Shown: positions 1 to 8,506, counted from the stretch's first letter. The stretch is DNA of 64,000 bases from Dysgonomonas gadei ATCC BAA-286 (GCF_000213555.1 NZ_GL891988.1:1-64000), one strand, 5' to 3'. Notes: a model not told the origin generated them from the sequence alone. Numbers and translations are program-made.

Positions 1-328
1 CGTAGATATCCTTACCCCGCATACACTGCTTCTTCAGGCCCATAGCACGTTTACGAGCGTTCTTCTCTAAACAGTCGTCTATTAAATCTTTCAGGCTACC
101 GACAATAACACGGCGGCCTCGCCGGGAACTGTTATAATGGGGGGGGATTGTTAATACCGATTCCAGAGAGGATTCAGGATCATCACAGTTTAATGCGGCT
201 TCATACTCGGCTATGACTTTATGAACGGTCTTACGGCTGACATCCAACTCCCTGGCTATAGCCCGTTTACTGTACCCAACCGTGCGGTACATGTGAATAA
301 TTGTTTGTTTTTCCACCATTGTTATCAT
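1..328 (-). CDS. istA: IS21-family transposase IstA, N-terminal part (partial)
   Basis: The 109 visible residues begin MITMVEKQTIIHMYRTVGYS and continue with a helix-turn-helix (SKRAIARELDVSRKTVHKVI, about residues 20-39). A basic stretch follows (SSRRGRR). This is the usual N-terminal DNA-binding region of IS21 IstA, which normally leads into a DDE integrase core that would lie beyond the window. The start could be the ATG at 328 or the in-frame ATG at 319. The family call rests on the HTH and on the architecture of the adjacent end. Confidence 0.72.
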   Translation of the reverse strand, partial: MITMVEKQTIIHMYRTVGYSKRAIARELDVSRKTVHKVIAEYEAALNCDDPESSLESVLTIPPHYNSSRRGRRVIVGSLKDLIDDCLEKNARKRAMGLKKQCMRGKDIY

Positions 329-431
329 TTTAGCCTCTGTGTTGGTTAATACACAAAGGAATTTATAATGTTAATATTTGTTAGTAAAATGTAGAGCTTT
401 ATTAGATGCTCTCACACATTTTACTTAACTG

Positions 432-468
432 GTGGTATACTTTTAAATTATTTTAGTGGACTACTTTT
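432..468. repeat. Two transposase-binding-like direct repeats at the IS21 end
   Basis: gtggtatactttt at 432-444 and gtggactactttt at 456-468 differ at two positions and are 24 bp apart from start to start. Both are followed by AT-rich sequence. Repeats of this sort at the outer edge of IS21 elements bind the transposase. Confidence 0.6.
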
Positions 469-476
469 CAATTATA

Positions 477-839
477 TTATACATCCTGTGAGGTGCTTAT
501 TTGCGAATTGACCAATTCACAAAGTTCTTTTACTATTTTCTCGAATCGGGTGGCAATGGAATGGCTTGTCCGTACCATCGGGTTTAGCTTATCTTCTTCA
601 TAACTCCGAATGAAACGGATAATATCATCTTGGCGTTTGTTAATCTTGGCAAGCTCCGATTTTACAGATTCGGGAGCATCGGCAGGGTTGATGGAAGCCT
701 TGTCAATATACCTAAAAGCCAATTTCACTACTTCACTCTTTTTCAGCGAATAGCGTTTACATATTTTCTCTACCAACTTTGCCGCTTCCTTGTCTATGGA
801 AACAGTGGTAAAGACTATATTTCTACTCTGATTTTGCAT
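477..839 (-). CDS. BtgA/BfmA-type mobilization protein
   Basis: This 120-residue protein has an N-terminal segment (VSIDKEAAKLVEKICKRYSL) followed by KKSEVVKLAFRYID, resembling a ribbon-helix-helix-type DNA-binding fold, and then a charged helical C-terminus. The pattern matches the small BtgA/BfmA mobilization accessory proteins of Bacteroides transposons, which act with a relaxase at oriT. No relaxase lies beside it here, so it looks like part of a decayed element. Its TAA stop ends only 7 bp from the inferred end of the IS21 element, so the natural C-terminus may have been cut off. An AT-rich upstream region with hairpins (926-1010) precedes it. Confidence 0.6.
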   Translation of the reverse strand: MQNQSRNIVFTTVSIDKEAAKLVEKICKRYSLKKSEVVKLAFRYIDKASINPADAPESVKSELAKINKRQDDIIRFIRSYEEDKLNPMVRTSHSIATRFEKIVKELCELVNSQISTSQDV

Positions 840-925
840 AGTAATTACTATTTAATGGAAAATCATTTTATTAAAAGTCTGATAATTAGCTATAAATATG
901 AGAGGCTAATTACCAGACTAATTAC

Positions 926-1010
926 AACGGTTTAGTATAAACCGTTAAAGCCGAAGGCTTTGCCCCGAAGGGCAAGAGGAAGAACAGGACGCAGTCCAGT
1001 TCCCTCTTGC
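926..1010. other. Strong inverted repeats, possible oriT or regulatory region
   Basis: The first is a perfect 9-bp inverted repeat with a 3-base loop: aacggttta (926-934), gta, taaaccgtt (938-946). The second is an imperfect stem from about 972-990 with 994-1010, running from gcaagagg to cctcttgc. They lie between the BtgA-like gene and the HTH gene, where oriT sequences are found in Bacteroides mobilizable elements. The repeats are seen directly; the oriT role is a guess. Confidence 0.4.
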
Positions 1011-1142
1011 TTAACTCAGTGAAACAAACAGAGCCGGTAGGCGATGTTGTTTCAGCTGAATGCGGAGCCATTAACTGGAGGCATTAACTACAAACAGACC
1101 TCCTTCATTTGCTCTGTTTTGCTTAAATCGCAAAAAGCAGAA

Positions 1143-1499
1143 TCATTCCTCGCTTTCCTTGGTTTTATTCTTGTCTTTTGCTTTCGGATGTTTCTTTTCA
1201 AAATCCTGATAGGTTTGAAAATCCATGTGAGAACGCACAAATTCCCGCACATCCGAAGTACGGTAATAAGTCTTATGACCCACCATAAAGAAAGGGAGTT
1301 TTTTACTTGTCCGATATCGTTGGAGGGTTCGATACGATACTTTCAACAGAAAGGCTAAATCTTGGTTGTCAAGCAATTTTTCATCAGGCTCAAATACTTC
1401 GTTGGTGTTAATCAGCGATTTTAAATCCTGACCGATTTCACTCAATTTTTTGGATAGTTTTTGCATCCAAGTTTCAAAATCATCGTTATTGATATACAT
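1143..1499 (-). CDS. Helix-turn-helix (excisionase-like) DNA-binding protein
   Basis: The product has 118 residues. The centre (LLDNQDLAFLLKVSYRTLQR, then YRTSKKLPFFMVGHKTYYRT) is the winged-helix HTH_17 arrangement of the MerR/Xis class that Bacteroidota mobile elements carry in large numbers. These bind DNA as excisionase-type or regulatory factors. The N-terminal 40 residues form a likely helix and the C-terminus is a lysine-rich tail (KKHPKAKDKNKTK). It is transcribed in the same direction as the BtgA-like gene 300 bp downstream. It probably belonged to the same mobile element. Confidence 0.75.
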   Translation of the reverse strand: MYINNDDFETWMQKLSKKLSEIGQDLKSLINTNEVFEPDEKLLDNQDLAFLLKVSYRTLQRYRTSKKLPFFMVGHKTYYRTSDVREFVRSHMDFQTYQDFEKKHPKAKDKNKTKESEE

Positions 1500-1580
1500 A
1501 TTACTTCATTTTTCAAATTAAACATTCTTGTTTTCAATCGATTGATGAAGCAAAGGACGGAAGAACGGAGAAAACAAAAT

Positions 1581-1610
1581 AGGGGAATCCCTATGGACTC
1601 CCCTAAAACC
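1581..1610 (-). terminator. Rho-independent terminator after the RteC-like gene
   Basis: An inverted repeat (agggga-atcc / ggac-tcccct, one mismatch) spans 1581-1604. On the minus strand it is followed by ATTTTGTTTTC. It lies 27 bp past the stop of the RteC-like reading frame and upstream of the HTH gene. Confidence 0.65.
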
Positions 1611-1630
1611 ATCTCTCATAATTCTAAAAT

Positions 1631-2277
1631 TCAGCCACTTATAAATTCATCTTTTTTCATCTTGTTTTTTCGACTTTCACGCACGATAAGATTTTTCAGA
1701 TAATCCAATGCTTTTGTCAGGTTATAAGGTTTCCTGTTAAATATTCTGCCTTTGGATTTATACGCATCTCCAAAAGTAAAATTGAAAGCACTTTCCAACA
1801 TTTTAGTAATATGGATAAATGGGGCAGGATTCCCTTCTTCATTAACAAATTGCTCAGATAATTCAAAAGAACTAGCCAGTTCTCCCATACTATCAATCCC
1901 CAAGCCGTTTGACTTAGGGATAAAATAGACTTCCGGTTTATTTGTTGGGAAGTTATAAGAAGTTGGATTTGATTGAAAGAATTGAAGTTTAACTAATTCA
2001 ATTTCTGATTCAAGAAGTAGAATTGTTTTTCTAAGATAGATTTTTTTAAGCGCATTTTTCCCCCCTGCCCGTAAAAAGATGATGATCCTAATGAATCAAA
2101 CTCAATACGAGTAAGATTCAATATCCGAAAGATTTTTGAATAATCTGATTCGGATTGATTAAGCTTTTCAATCTCTGCTAAAAAACTGTCATAGGCACAT
2201 TTCATTTCTTGTTTTTCAACTTTTAGTGAGGACTCACATAGTAAAGTGAATAATCTCAATTGTTTTAAATCATTCAT
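1631..2277 (-). pseudogene. RteC-like regulator split by a frameshift at a G6A5 run
   Basis: Two consecutive frames encode one protein of about 215 residues. The first (2277 down to about 2060) ends in SSSFYGQGGK. The second is open from the same point in the -1 frame, reads NALKKIYLRKTILLLESEIE and continues to the stop at 1631. Its C-terminal part (MLESAFNFTFGDAY, then RKPYNLTKALDYLKNLI) resembles the C-terminus of RteC, which regulates excision of Bacteroides conjugative transposons. The family call is tentative. The shift falls at G GGA AAA (2062-2056 on the minus strand), a classic -1 slippery heptamer. The gene may therefore be broken, mis-sequenced, or expressed by programmed frameshifting. 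Confidence 0.5.
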
Positions 2278-2387
2278 AGGCACAATCTTTAGTTATTAAT
2301 TAATAAGTCGGACTATATTTCAAGGTTATGACCTTGTTTGTTGAATGAATTCTTTGAATAATTGAGAAGCTTTTATAAAAAACGCTG

Positions 2388-3518
2388 TTATTTCAAATCA
2401 ATCTTACTCAAATTATGTTTTAAATCTACTTCTGTATTTACTGATATTCCTTTTGTTGCCCAAGCCATATCCATATTCACAATGATCAACTCATTACCTC
2501 TCAACTCTACTTCGGCAGGTTGATCCAAGTTACCATCAGCCCCATCGGTATCTCCATTAATTTGCAGAGTTGTTACTTTGCCATTACGATCTATTTGGTG
2601 AACAGCATTATTCAAAAAATCCGCTACATAAAATGCATTTCTTTCCTTACTAAATATTAATCCGTCAGGCCCTTTCATATTCGGACTCTCAGCAAACAAT
2701 TCGGTCTCTATTGCCTTATTGCGATTGTCTAACTTAGAACGATATATTTGACTTTTTTCTATTACGGTTGTGTACATAAAACCCTCATCATCGAAAGTGA
2801 TACCATCTGCACCAAATCCCATATGATTATCCGATTGAAAAGTAACAACTAAGTGTTTATCACCGACACCATTGTCATAAGGAGTTAGTTTTAAAGGGCT
2901 TGGTCCTTGCAACTCATTTAGCGAGAAGGAATAAACACCACTAATCAGGGTGTTTTTATCTGCCTGCAATACGGATTCGGTTACAAATAATTGGTCTTCT
3001 TTCCAGTACATTCCATTCGAAGCAATAAATCCTTCTACTAAAACATCCACGTTTTGAGGCTTACCGTCAATTACATTGATTCTAAGGATTCGGGATTTAT
3101 GCTCTTTGGAAAAAAAGACTTGCATATCGGCAATATACAAATTTCCATCAGGGCCAAAAGCACAATCCATCGGGCCTACCGTACCTGTTTCCGGATGCAT
3201 ATCCTCCGGTTTGAAATCATACCAATGAGAGATACGATTATCCTTATGTATAATTGCCATAAAAGGGTTGGAAGGCTCTTTTATCAATTCCTTTTCAAGT
3301 AAATACCGGTTGTTGAAATTCGGGACTGATAATATCAGATCTCCATTATCGGACTTTGCCAAACCATCAGGTGTATTATATTCTGGAGGGAGATTAATAA
3401 ACCGTTCGGATTTTTTAGCAGGACTTTTCTGATTAGTAACATTTTGACTTGTAACAAGAGTGCTACATATTGTTAATTGACAAACAATTAAACACAGACT
3501 GAAATTTATTCTCTTCAT
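2388..3518 (-). CDS. Exported SMP-30/gluconolactonase-like beta-propeller protein
   Basis: The 376-residue protein has a Sec signal peptide (about residues 1-25, ending in TLVTSQ) and then six or so propeller blades. Recognisable phrases are PEYNTPDGLAKSDNGDLILS, GPMDCAFGPDGNLYIADMQ, GADGITFDDEGFMYTTVI, KGPDGLIFSKERNAFYVADF and GADGNLDQPAEVEL. These are typical of the SMP-30/gluconolaconase/LRE family, periplasmic or secreted lactonase-like hydrolases that often need a divalent metal. The substrate cannot be read from sequence. It is the last gene in a minus-strand cluster of reductases and hydrolases, but 164 bp separates it from the epoxide hydrolase, so it may have its own promoter. Confidence 0.75.
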   Translation of the reverse strand: MKRINFSLCLIVCQLTICSTLVTSQNVTNQKSPAKKSERFINLPPEYNTPDGLAKSDNGDLILSVPNFNNRYLLEKELIKEPSNPFMAIIHKDNRISHWYDFKPEDMHPETGTVGPMDCAFGPDGNLYIADMQVFFSKEHKSRILRINVIDGKPQNVDVLVEGFIASNGMYWKEDQLFVTESVLQADKNTLISGVYSFSLNELQGPSPLKLTPYDNGVGDKHLVVTFQSDNHMGFGADGITFDDEGFMYTTVIEKSQIYRSKLDNRNKAIETELFAESPNMKGPDGLIFSKERNAFYVADFLNNAVHQIDRNGKVTTLQINGDTDGADGNLDQPAEVELRGNELIIVNMDMAWATKGISVNTEVDLKHNLSKIDLK

Positions 3519-3682
3519 TTTATCTCATTTTTTATTATAACAATGCAAAATTGAGGAAATTGTACTATAATTCGTTTGCTACAAAATTCAAGATGTTTGC
3601 ACTATAGCTCCAAATTGAATGTGTCACATTAATATCTCATGCTAAAAAATAAGATGTCTAATAAAAGAACCCCATCTATCTG

Positions 3683-4831
3683 TTATCGAATTAGAGCAAA
3701 CGATCTTCTTATGTCATCAACAAGTTGTTGAGGTTGTTCTAACGAACCAAAATGGGCCCCATTGTCCACTTCGTTCCAAAATATCAGGTTCGGATAAGAC
3801 TGTTCAGCCCAATTTCGGGGATACTTGAATATATCATTTTTAAATATTGTTGCGGCAACAGGCAATTTCAGTTCTGCTCCATCAAACCTAAAATTCCGAT
3901 TCTCCCAGAAAGTTCTTGCCGACATACTTTTTGTAAACCAATGAAGAGAAATATTATCAAGTATTTGATCAAGGCTAATAGCTTCGGTAGGATCTCCACT
4001 ATGATCTGTCCAACGATAAAACTTCTCATAAATCCATGTTGCCTGGGCGATTGGAGAATCGATTAACCCATAAGCCAATGTCTGTGGACGTGTCCTTTGC
4101 ATGTGAGAATAACCACCATCCTCACCCTGTGTCCAGACAAATGCATCAATAGCTGCCCGCTCTTCCTCAGTGAGGTTCTCTGGAAAAGGATTTGGCATAA
4201 TATACAAGATGTTGAGATGGATACCTATAAGGCCATCAGGTGCAATTTGCCCCATTGAGGTGGCAATAGCCCCCCCTAAATCGCCTCCTTGTACTGCCCA
4301 TCGAGAGTAACCCAATCTTTGCATAAGGATAATAAATGCTTGTGCACTTTTGGACATATCCCAGCCGACTTCTTTAGGAAGTTCGCTAAATCCCCAACCT
4401 GGAATTGAAGGAATAATCACATGGAAAGCATCTTCCGCTTTTCCTCCATGAGCAACCGGGTTTGTCAGAGGTTCGATAAGTTTAATAAATTCAACGATAG
4501 AACCTGGCCATCCGTGAAGCAGTATCAACGGAAGTGCATTTTCATATTTTGACTTGACATGAAAAAAATGAATATCGATACCGTCAATGTTTGTGATGAA
4601 TTGAGAATATGTATTTGCCTGTTTTTCAAATCGTTTCCAGTCGTATTTGTTTCGCCAATAATCAGCCAGTTCCTGTGCCTTAGCTAATGGCACTCCTTGT
4701 TGCCAATCCGAAACGGTTTCCTTCTCCGGCCAACGAATAGTTGAAAGTCTCTGTTTCAGGTCGTCGATTTCTGCTTGTGAAACATTTATTCTGAAAGGGA
4801 GAAATGTTTCCTTATTTACTTCTATGCTCAT
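3683..4831 (-). CDS. Epoxide hydrolase (alpha/beta hydrolase with EHN domain)
   Basis: The 382-residue protein begins with the epoxide-hydrolase N-terminal domain (FRINVSQAEIDDLKQRLSTI, about residues 12-120). The alpha/beta-hydrolase core carries the oxyanion motif HGWPGS, the nucleophile elbow GGDLGG with Asp184 as likely nucleophile, and a C-terminal catalytic His360 in DNGAHFG. It has no signal peptide, so it is cytoplasmic. Length and motifs match microsomal-type bacterial epoxide hydrolases, which open epoxides to diols. It is 13 bp from the SnoaL-like gene upstream and likely co-transcribed with it and the two MDR reductases. Confidence 0.88.
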   Translation of the reverse strand: MSIEVNKETFLPFRINVSQAEIDDLKQRLSTIRWPEKETVSDWQQGVPLAKAQELADYWRNKYDWKRFEKQANTYSQFITNIDGIDIHFFHVKSKYENALPLILLHGWPGSIVEFIKLIEPLTNPVAHGGKAEDAFHVIIPSIPGWGFSELPKEVGWDMSKSAQAFIILMQRLGYSRWAVQGGDLGGAIATSMGQIAPDGLIGIHLNILYIMPNPFPENLTEEERAAIDAFVWTQGEDGGYSHMQRTRPQTLAYGLIDSPIAQATWIYEKFYRWTDHSGDPTEAISLDQILDNISLHWFTKSMSARTFWENRNFRFDGAELKLPVAATIFKNDIFKYPRNWAEQSYPNLIFWNEVDNGAHFGSLEQPQQLVDDIRRSFALIR

Positions 4832-4844
4832 TTTGTTTTTATTA

Positions 4845-5285
4845 TTATTCTATCTCTAATTTCAGTCTTTGCAATTCTAAGGAATTGATCAGCCATTTTT
4901 CCGATCGATAATGGAATTTCACGTGATAATACCCGTATCCATGAAAAAACTCGAACTCATTACTCACATTCTTATCCATATACCATCGATCTTCCATTGC
5001 CCAGACGACCTCTGCTTTGTGTTTATCTATGTCAATAATTTCCAGATTATGGAGGTGATGGATTGTTACTGCATTTTGTATTGTGTTGACACAAGAGGCG
5101 ACTAAATCCGATAAGCGGTTATACGAATTTGTTATTTGTCCATCAATATCCCGGAATATTATTTTGGCATCTGCATCCACAATTTCTTTTAAAGATTCCC
5201 ATTGTTTCGTGTCTATATCGCGGCAATATGCTGCCATCGTATTTTGAATTACTATATAGTCATTGAAAATAATTGTTTTATCCAT
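4845..5285 (-). CDS. SnoaL-like / NTF2-fold protein
   Basis: The 146-residue protein begins with a long helix (IQNTMAAYCRDIDTKQWESL) and has alternating strands such as VTIHHLHNLEIIDID, EVVWAMEDRW and YYHVKFHYRSEKWLINSLEL. This is the cone-shaped SnoaL-like fold of the NTF2 superfamily, which includes ketosteroid isomerases, dehydratases and polyketide cyclases. The reaction is not predictable. It sits between an epoxide hydrolase and a zinc-free MDR reductase with gaps under 20 bp, so it is probably part of a small-molecule conversion operon. Confidence 0.75.
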   Translation of the reverse strand: MDKTIIFNDYIVIQNTMAAYCRDIDTKQWESLKEIVDADAKIIFRDIDGQITNSYNRLSDLVASCVNTIQNAVTIHHLHNLEIIDIDKHKAEVVWAMEDRWYMDKNVSNEFEFFHGYGYYHVKFHYRSEKWLINSLELQRLKLEIE

Positions 5286-5303
5286 AATTGTTTTTTTAAT
5301 TTA

Positions 5304-6311
5304 TCAGTCTATCTGAATCACAATCTTTCCAAAGGCTCCTTTGCCCAAATGTTTAAAAGCCTCTGGAACTTCATCAAACTTGTATACTCTATCTATAACA
5401 GGTCTTATTTTTAGAATATCTATCTGGCGAATCATTTCTTCAAGACTTTTTCTAGAGCCGACACCGATTCCTATAAGAGTGGATCTGGTTGAAAATAACC
5501 TAAAAACAGATGCATTCAATTGTGGTGAATCGAGTAATCCGACAATTGCAATCTTGCCTTCCTGAGCTATTGAATTTAAAGATTTTTGGAAGTTCTCACC
5601 ACCTGCCATTTCCAATATTAAGTTGGCTCCTTTTCCACCTGTTATTTGCATAACGTCTTTATCCCAATATGGATTGATCAATCTATTTATACCATATTTA
5701 GCCCCATTGCTCAATGCTTTTTGAATTTTATTATTGTCGGAACTCGTTATGATAACATTTGCGCCAAAGGCGTTTGCAAACTGGCTAGCAAATAAAGAAA
5801 CACCACCAGTGCCCTGAACTACAACAAAATCTCCATTTTGAACTTTTCCCCGTTCAACTACAGCGATCCATGCCGTTAGGGCAGCACAAGGCAGCGTGCT
5901 TGATTCCAGCGTTGTAAGTGACAGTGGAGCTGATGAAAACCAGTCTTGTGAAAAAGAAACATATTCACTTAAAACTCCGGGGCCGGGGCCTCCTAACGAT
6001 GGAGCAACTTTTGGATCAGGGGCTATGCCATTTATCCATCCGGCAATATTTGTAGAAATAACCCGGTCACCAATCTTAAACCTTGTAACATTTTCCCCAA
6101 TGTCAACAATTATTCCTGATAGATCCGAGCATGGTACTATTGGTAAAGTCAAATCCATACCCATACCTGAGTTAACGACCAAATAGTCTCTATAATTAAG
6201 GGAAACAGCTTCAACTTTCACCAGAACCTCCCCAGGTTGTGGTATCGGTGTAGATACGGAATTAATTCTTAGATTCTCTACTCCATAATCTGCAATTATC
6301 CATTGTCTCAT
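5304..6311 (-). CDS. Zinc-independent MDR alcohol dehydrogenase / quinone oxidoreductase
   Basis: The 335-residue protein is a medium-chain dehydrogenase/reductase. A GroES-like N-terminal half (PGEVLVKVEAVSLNYRDYLV) leads into a Rossmann half with VVVQGTGGVSLFASQFA as the NAD(P)-binding glycine motif. The cysteine cluster of zinc-binding alcohol dehydrogenases is missing, so it belongs with quinone oxidoreductase or enoyl-reductase types. It is cytoplasmic and has a close neighbour of the same superfamily 43 bp upstream. The two resemble each other in layout but are clearly different proteins, so they are not a recent duplication. Confidence 0.85.
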   Translation of the reverse strand: MRQWIIADYGVENLRINSVSTPIPQPGEVLVKVEAVSLNYRDYLVVNSGMGMDLTLPIVPCSDLSGIIVDIGENVTRFKIGDRVISTNIAGWINGIAPDPKVAPSLGGPGPGVLSEYVSFSQDWFSSAPLSLTTLESSTLPCAALTAWIAVVERGKVQNGDFVVVQGTGGVSLFASQFANAFGANVIITSSDNNKIQKALSNGAKYGINRLINPYWDKDVMQITGGKGANLILEMAGGENFQKSLNSIAQEGKIAIVGLLDSPQLNASVFRLFSTRSTLIGIGVGSRKSLEEMIRQIDILKIRPVIDRVYKFDEVPEAFKHLGKGAFGKIVIQID

Positions 6312-6354
6312 ATTTACTTTTTAATATATTGATATTCAAATGAATGTTAGCTAA

Positions 6355-7299
6355 TTATAAGGATATAATTATTTTCCCCTTTGTACTATTCTTCTCAATT
6401 TCCTTATGAGCCAATGGAATTTCTTCAAAAGTATATTCTTTTGAAATATAGGGTCGTAACTTTCCGGTTTCTAATAATTCAGCGATAAATCTCATATCAT
6501 TTCCACTTGAGCGAACAGCATTGTAAAATGCATTAATCTGTTTTTCTTGAGCCTTCATCGCGTTTTCAGTTGTGATATGCGACCAAAGGCTTATTAATTT
6601 TCCGCCTGGCTTTATAACCTTAAGACTACGTGAAATATGTTGATCTGATCGAACAGCGTCAACTACAATATCAATATTCTGGACAATATCTTCAAAACGT
6701 TCTTTTCGATAGTCGATAAATTGATCAACTCCTAATCCCATGACAAATTCTTTTTTATTTTCCGAAGCCACAGCTATAACGTAGGCTCCGAAATATTTAG
6801 CAAGCTGAACTGCAAAATGACCAACTCCATCGCCGGCAGCAGTAATTAAAACTTTATCGCCGCTTTTTATACCGACTTTCCGGAAAGGCTGTAAAATAGT
6901 GAGTGCGGCAAGTGTTGAGGCCACAGCTTGTTGATGGGTAATATTGGCCGGTTTGATTGTTATCTGATCTTTTGGGGCAGCAACATATTCCGCATAAGCT
7001 TTACCGGAGGAATCCGGATGATGAATGGTTCCAAAAATCTCATCTCCAATATTGAATTCATTAACCTCACTACCCTTAGCTACTATAATACCTGAGATAT
7101 CCCAACCTAATATTTTATATTTCTCATTGAGAAACAGCGAATCAAGTCTTTTGTTTGCCCGAACTATTGCATCTGCGGGATTAATGCCGATTGCTCTTGA
7201 TCGTATCAGTATTTCATTCTTATTGACTGACGGAAGCGGAAGTTCTTCTAAATAGAAATTTTCAACACCTCCTTGTTCCTTCAGAACCATAGCTTTCAT
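6355..7299 (-). CDS. NADPH-dependent quinone oxidoreductase-like MDR protein
   Basis: The 314-residue protein has the MDR layout. The N-terminal domain contains NKNEILIRSRAIGINPADAI and GWDISGIIVAKGSEV. The coenzyme motif is ITAAGDGVGHFAVQLAK and the C-terminus ends YTFEEIPLAHKEIEKNSTKG. No structural or catalytic zinc ligands are seen. The product would reduce quinones or other activated double bonds with NAD(P)H. It is 17 bp downstream of the Gal80-like oxidoreductase and so probably belongs to the operon driven by the TetR-controlled promoter at about 8450. Confidence 0.85.
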   Translation of the reverse strand: MKAMVLKEQGGVENFYLEELPLPSVNKNEILIRSRAIGINPADAIVRANKRLDSLFLNEKYKILGWDISGIIVAKGSEVNEFNIGDEIFGTIHHPDSSGKAYAEYVAAPKDQITIKPANITHQQAVASTLAALTILQPFRKVGIKSGDKVLITAAGDGVGHFAVQLAKYFGAYVIAVASENKKEFVMGLGVDQFIDYRKERFEDIVQNIDIVVDAVRSDQHISRSLKVIKPGGKLISLWSHITTENAMKAQEKQINAFYNAVRSSGNDMRFIAELLETGKLRPYISKEYTFEEIPLAHKEIEKNSTKGKIIISL

Positions 7300-7316
7300 A
7301 TTCTTCTTTTTATGTC

Positions 7317-8420
7317 TTAGAATTGATAGGATTGTTTCTCCCCGGTTTGCGCGGAAATCTCAATAGCTTGGATCATACGCTGTCTGACAACTGCATCATA
7401 AAAAGTCGCAGCAGTATGTGTATGGTGCTGCAAGTCCTGAAATATCCTTTCATAATTATATGCGACATTCGCAGCCGGAATACTTAATACATCCACTTGA
7501 GGTAAACGATATTCTTCAGGAATTTCAACTTCAGAAAGAGTCTCATCTCTCCCCAAAGACATTTTAAGCTTCACACCGAATGTTCCCGGATTTCCACCAT
7601 CTCCTGTCACTATTATATATCCTTCTGAACCATTAATTTCCCACATGAAGTTATTATCCCTTAATGTACCTCCCCGATAGTGAATCGAAGCAACGGTTCC
7701 ATCTGTTAACAGACCGTTTACGGCTATTTGGTCATATGCTGTAACAGGAACCTGTTCCCCTGTTTCAATAACGGTAGTTGTTTTGCGACGATTGATAGCC
7801 GTTGCATTCAGTTCCCGAAATTCACCAAGACAATGGCATAATACATCCACCGCATTTCCGAAAGTGGAATAGATCATGCCTGCTCCATTTTCTATAGCTG
7901 TGGAATATAGAAGAGATTGAGGCATCTGGGCTCCATATATGATACCGGAACCTAATAAGGTAGTTGATTGGATTTTTCCCAGTTTACCCTTTTTAATGAT
8001 ATCTTTTATGTATCTAAATACCGGTACTGATCTACTTTGTAACCCAACAAAACCATGAATTTCCTTATCTCTTGCTTTTTGGAGTAATTCTTCAGCCTCC
8101 TGTAATCCATTACCTAAAGGCCATTCGCAATAAATACTTTTTCCGGCATCTATTGCAAGTTCGACTAATTTTCGATGTTCAGTAACCCGGACTGTAATAG
8201 AGACTAAATCTACTTCCGGGTTATCTATCAACTTTTTATTATCGTCAAATACGAGAGGAGCATTATATAGCTTTCCGGCTTCCTCTGCTACAGCTACCGA
8301 TCTATTGCTTATTGCTTGTAGTTTGTACTGGGATAAACTTTTAATGGCAGGAATATGTGCCAGTGAGGCAAACCCTTTGTTTGCATTTACTCCGGTAATA
8401 CCGACTCTGATCTTTTGCAT
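7317..8420 (-). CDS. Gfo/Idh/MocA oxidoreductase, Gal80-like
   Basis: The 367-residue protein starts with a Rossmann domain (VGITGVNANKGFASLAHIPA). The family EKP motif appears as CEWPLG, as in fungal Gal80 and its bacterial relatives, followed by GLQSRSVPVFRYIKDI. The C-terminal alpha/beta domain contains the GYIIVTGDGG strand. Family members oxidise or reduce sugars and similar molecules with NAD(P); some are only sensors. It is the first gene of the minus-strand operon and faces the tetR gene. The intergenic operators overlap its promoter, so it is the likely main target of that repressor. Confidence 0.82.
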   Translation of the reverse strand: MQKIRVGITGVNANKGFASLAHIPAIKSLSQYKLQAISNRSVAVAEEAGKLYNAPLVFDDNKKLIDNPEVDLVSITVRVTEHRKLVELAIDAGKSIYCEWPLGNGLQEAEELLQKARDKEIHGFVGLQSRSVPVFRYIKDIIKKGKLGKIQSTTLLGSGIIYGAQMPQSLLYSTAIENGAGMIYSTFGNAVDVLCHCLGEFRELNATAINRRKTTTVIETGEQVPVTAYDQIAVNGLLTDGTVASIHYRGGTLRDNNFMWEINGSEGYIIVTGDGGNPGTFGVKLKMSLGRDETLSEVEIPEEYRLPQVDVLSIPAANVAYNYERIFQDLQHHTHTAATFYDAVVRQRMIQAIEISAQTGEKQSYQF

Positions 8421-8432
8421 ATCTTTTTATTT

Positions 8433-8448
8433 TGGAATTATAATTCCA
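8433..8448. promoter_or_regulatory. TetR operator 1 (perfect palindrome)
   Basis: TGGAATTATAATTCCA is a perfect 16-bp palindrome between the divergent Gfo/Idh/MocA and tetR genes. It lies just downstream of the -7 element of the minus-strand promoter. Its centre is exactly 30 bp from that of operator 2, so the two sites are on about the same face of the helix. Confidence 0.75.
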
Positions 8449-8480
8449 CAAAAATATCGTTTTGGAATTTAAGTTCCAAA
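8449..8480 (-). promoter_or_regulatory. Bacteroidota-type promoter of the reductase operon
   Basis: On the minus strand TTTG (8480-8477), 20 bp, then TATTTTTG (8456-8449) fits the Bacteroides consensus TTTG-N19-21-TAnnTTTG. The -33 element lies inside operator 2 and the start site would fall in operator 1. Repressor binding would block it. Confidence 0.65.
8461..8480. promoter_or_regulatory. TetR operator 2 (near-perfect palindrome)
   Basis: TTTGGAATTTAAGTTCCAAA at 8461-8480 is palindromic except for one pair and shares the TGGAA-N6-TTCCA core of operator 1. It covers the -33 box of the reductase-operon promoter. Confidence 0.72.
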
Positions 8481-8506
8481 TAAAATGATGATTAAATTCA
8501 TTTCAC

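Larger units (their letters stand above)
1..470 (-). mobile_element. IS21-family insertion sequence, one end (element runs off the window)
   Basis: The element holds the N-terminal part of an IstA-like transposase and, outside it, an AT-rich terminal region of about 140 bp with two similar 13-bp direct repeats near the edge. IS21 elements typically carry several transposase-binding repeats at each end, upstream of istA. The outer boundary at about 470 is inferred: the minus strand there begins TGAAAAGTAGTCCAC, and the outer repeat stops at 468. The rest of istA and the istB helper lie left of base 1. Confidence 0.7.
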
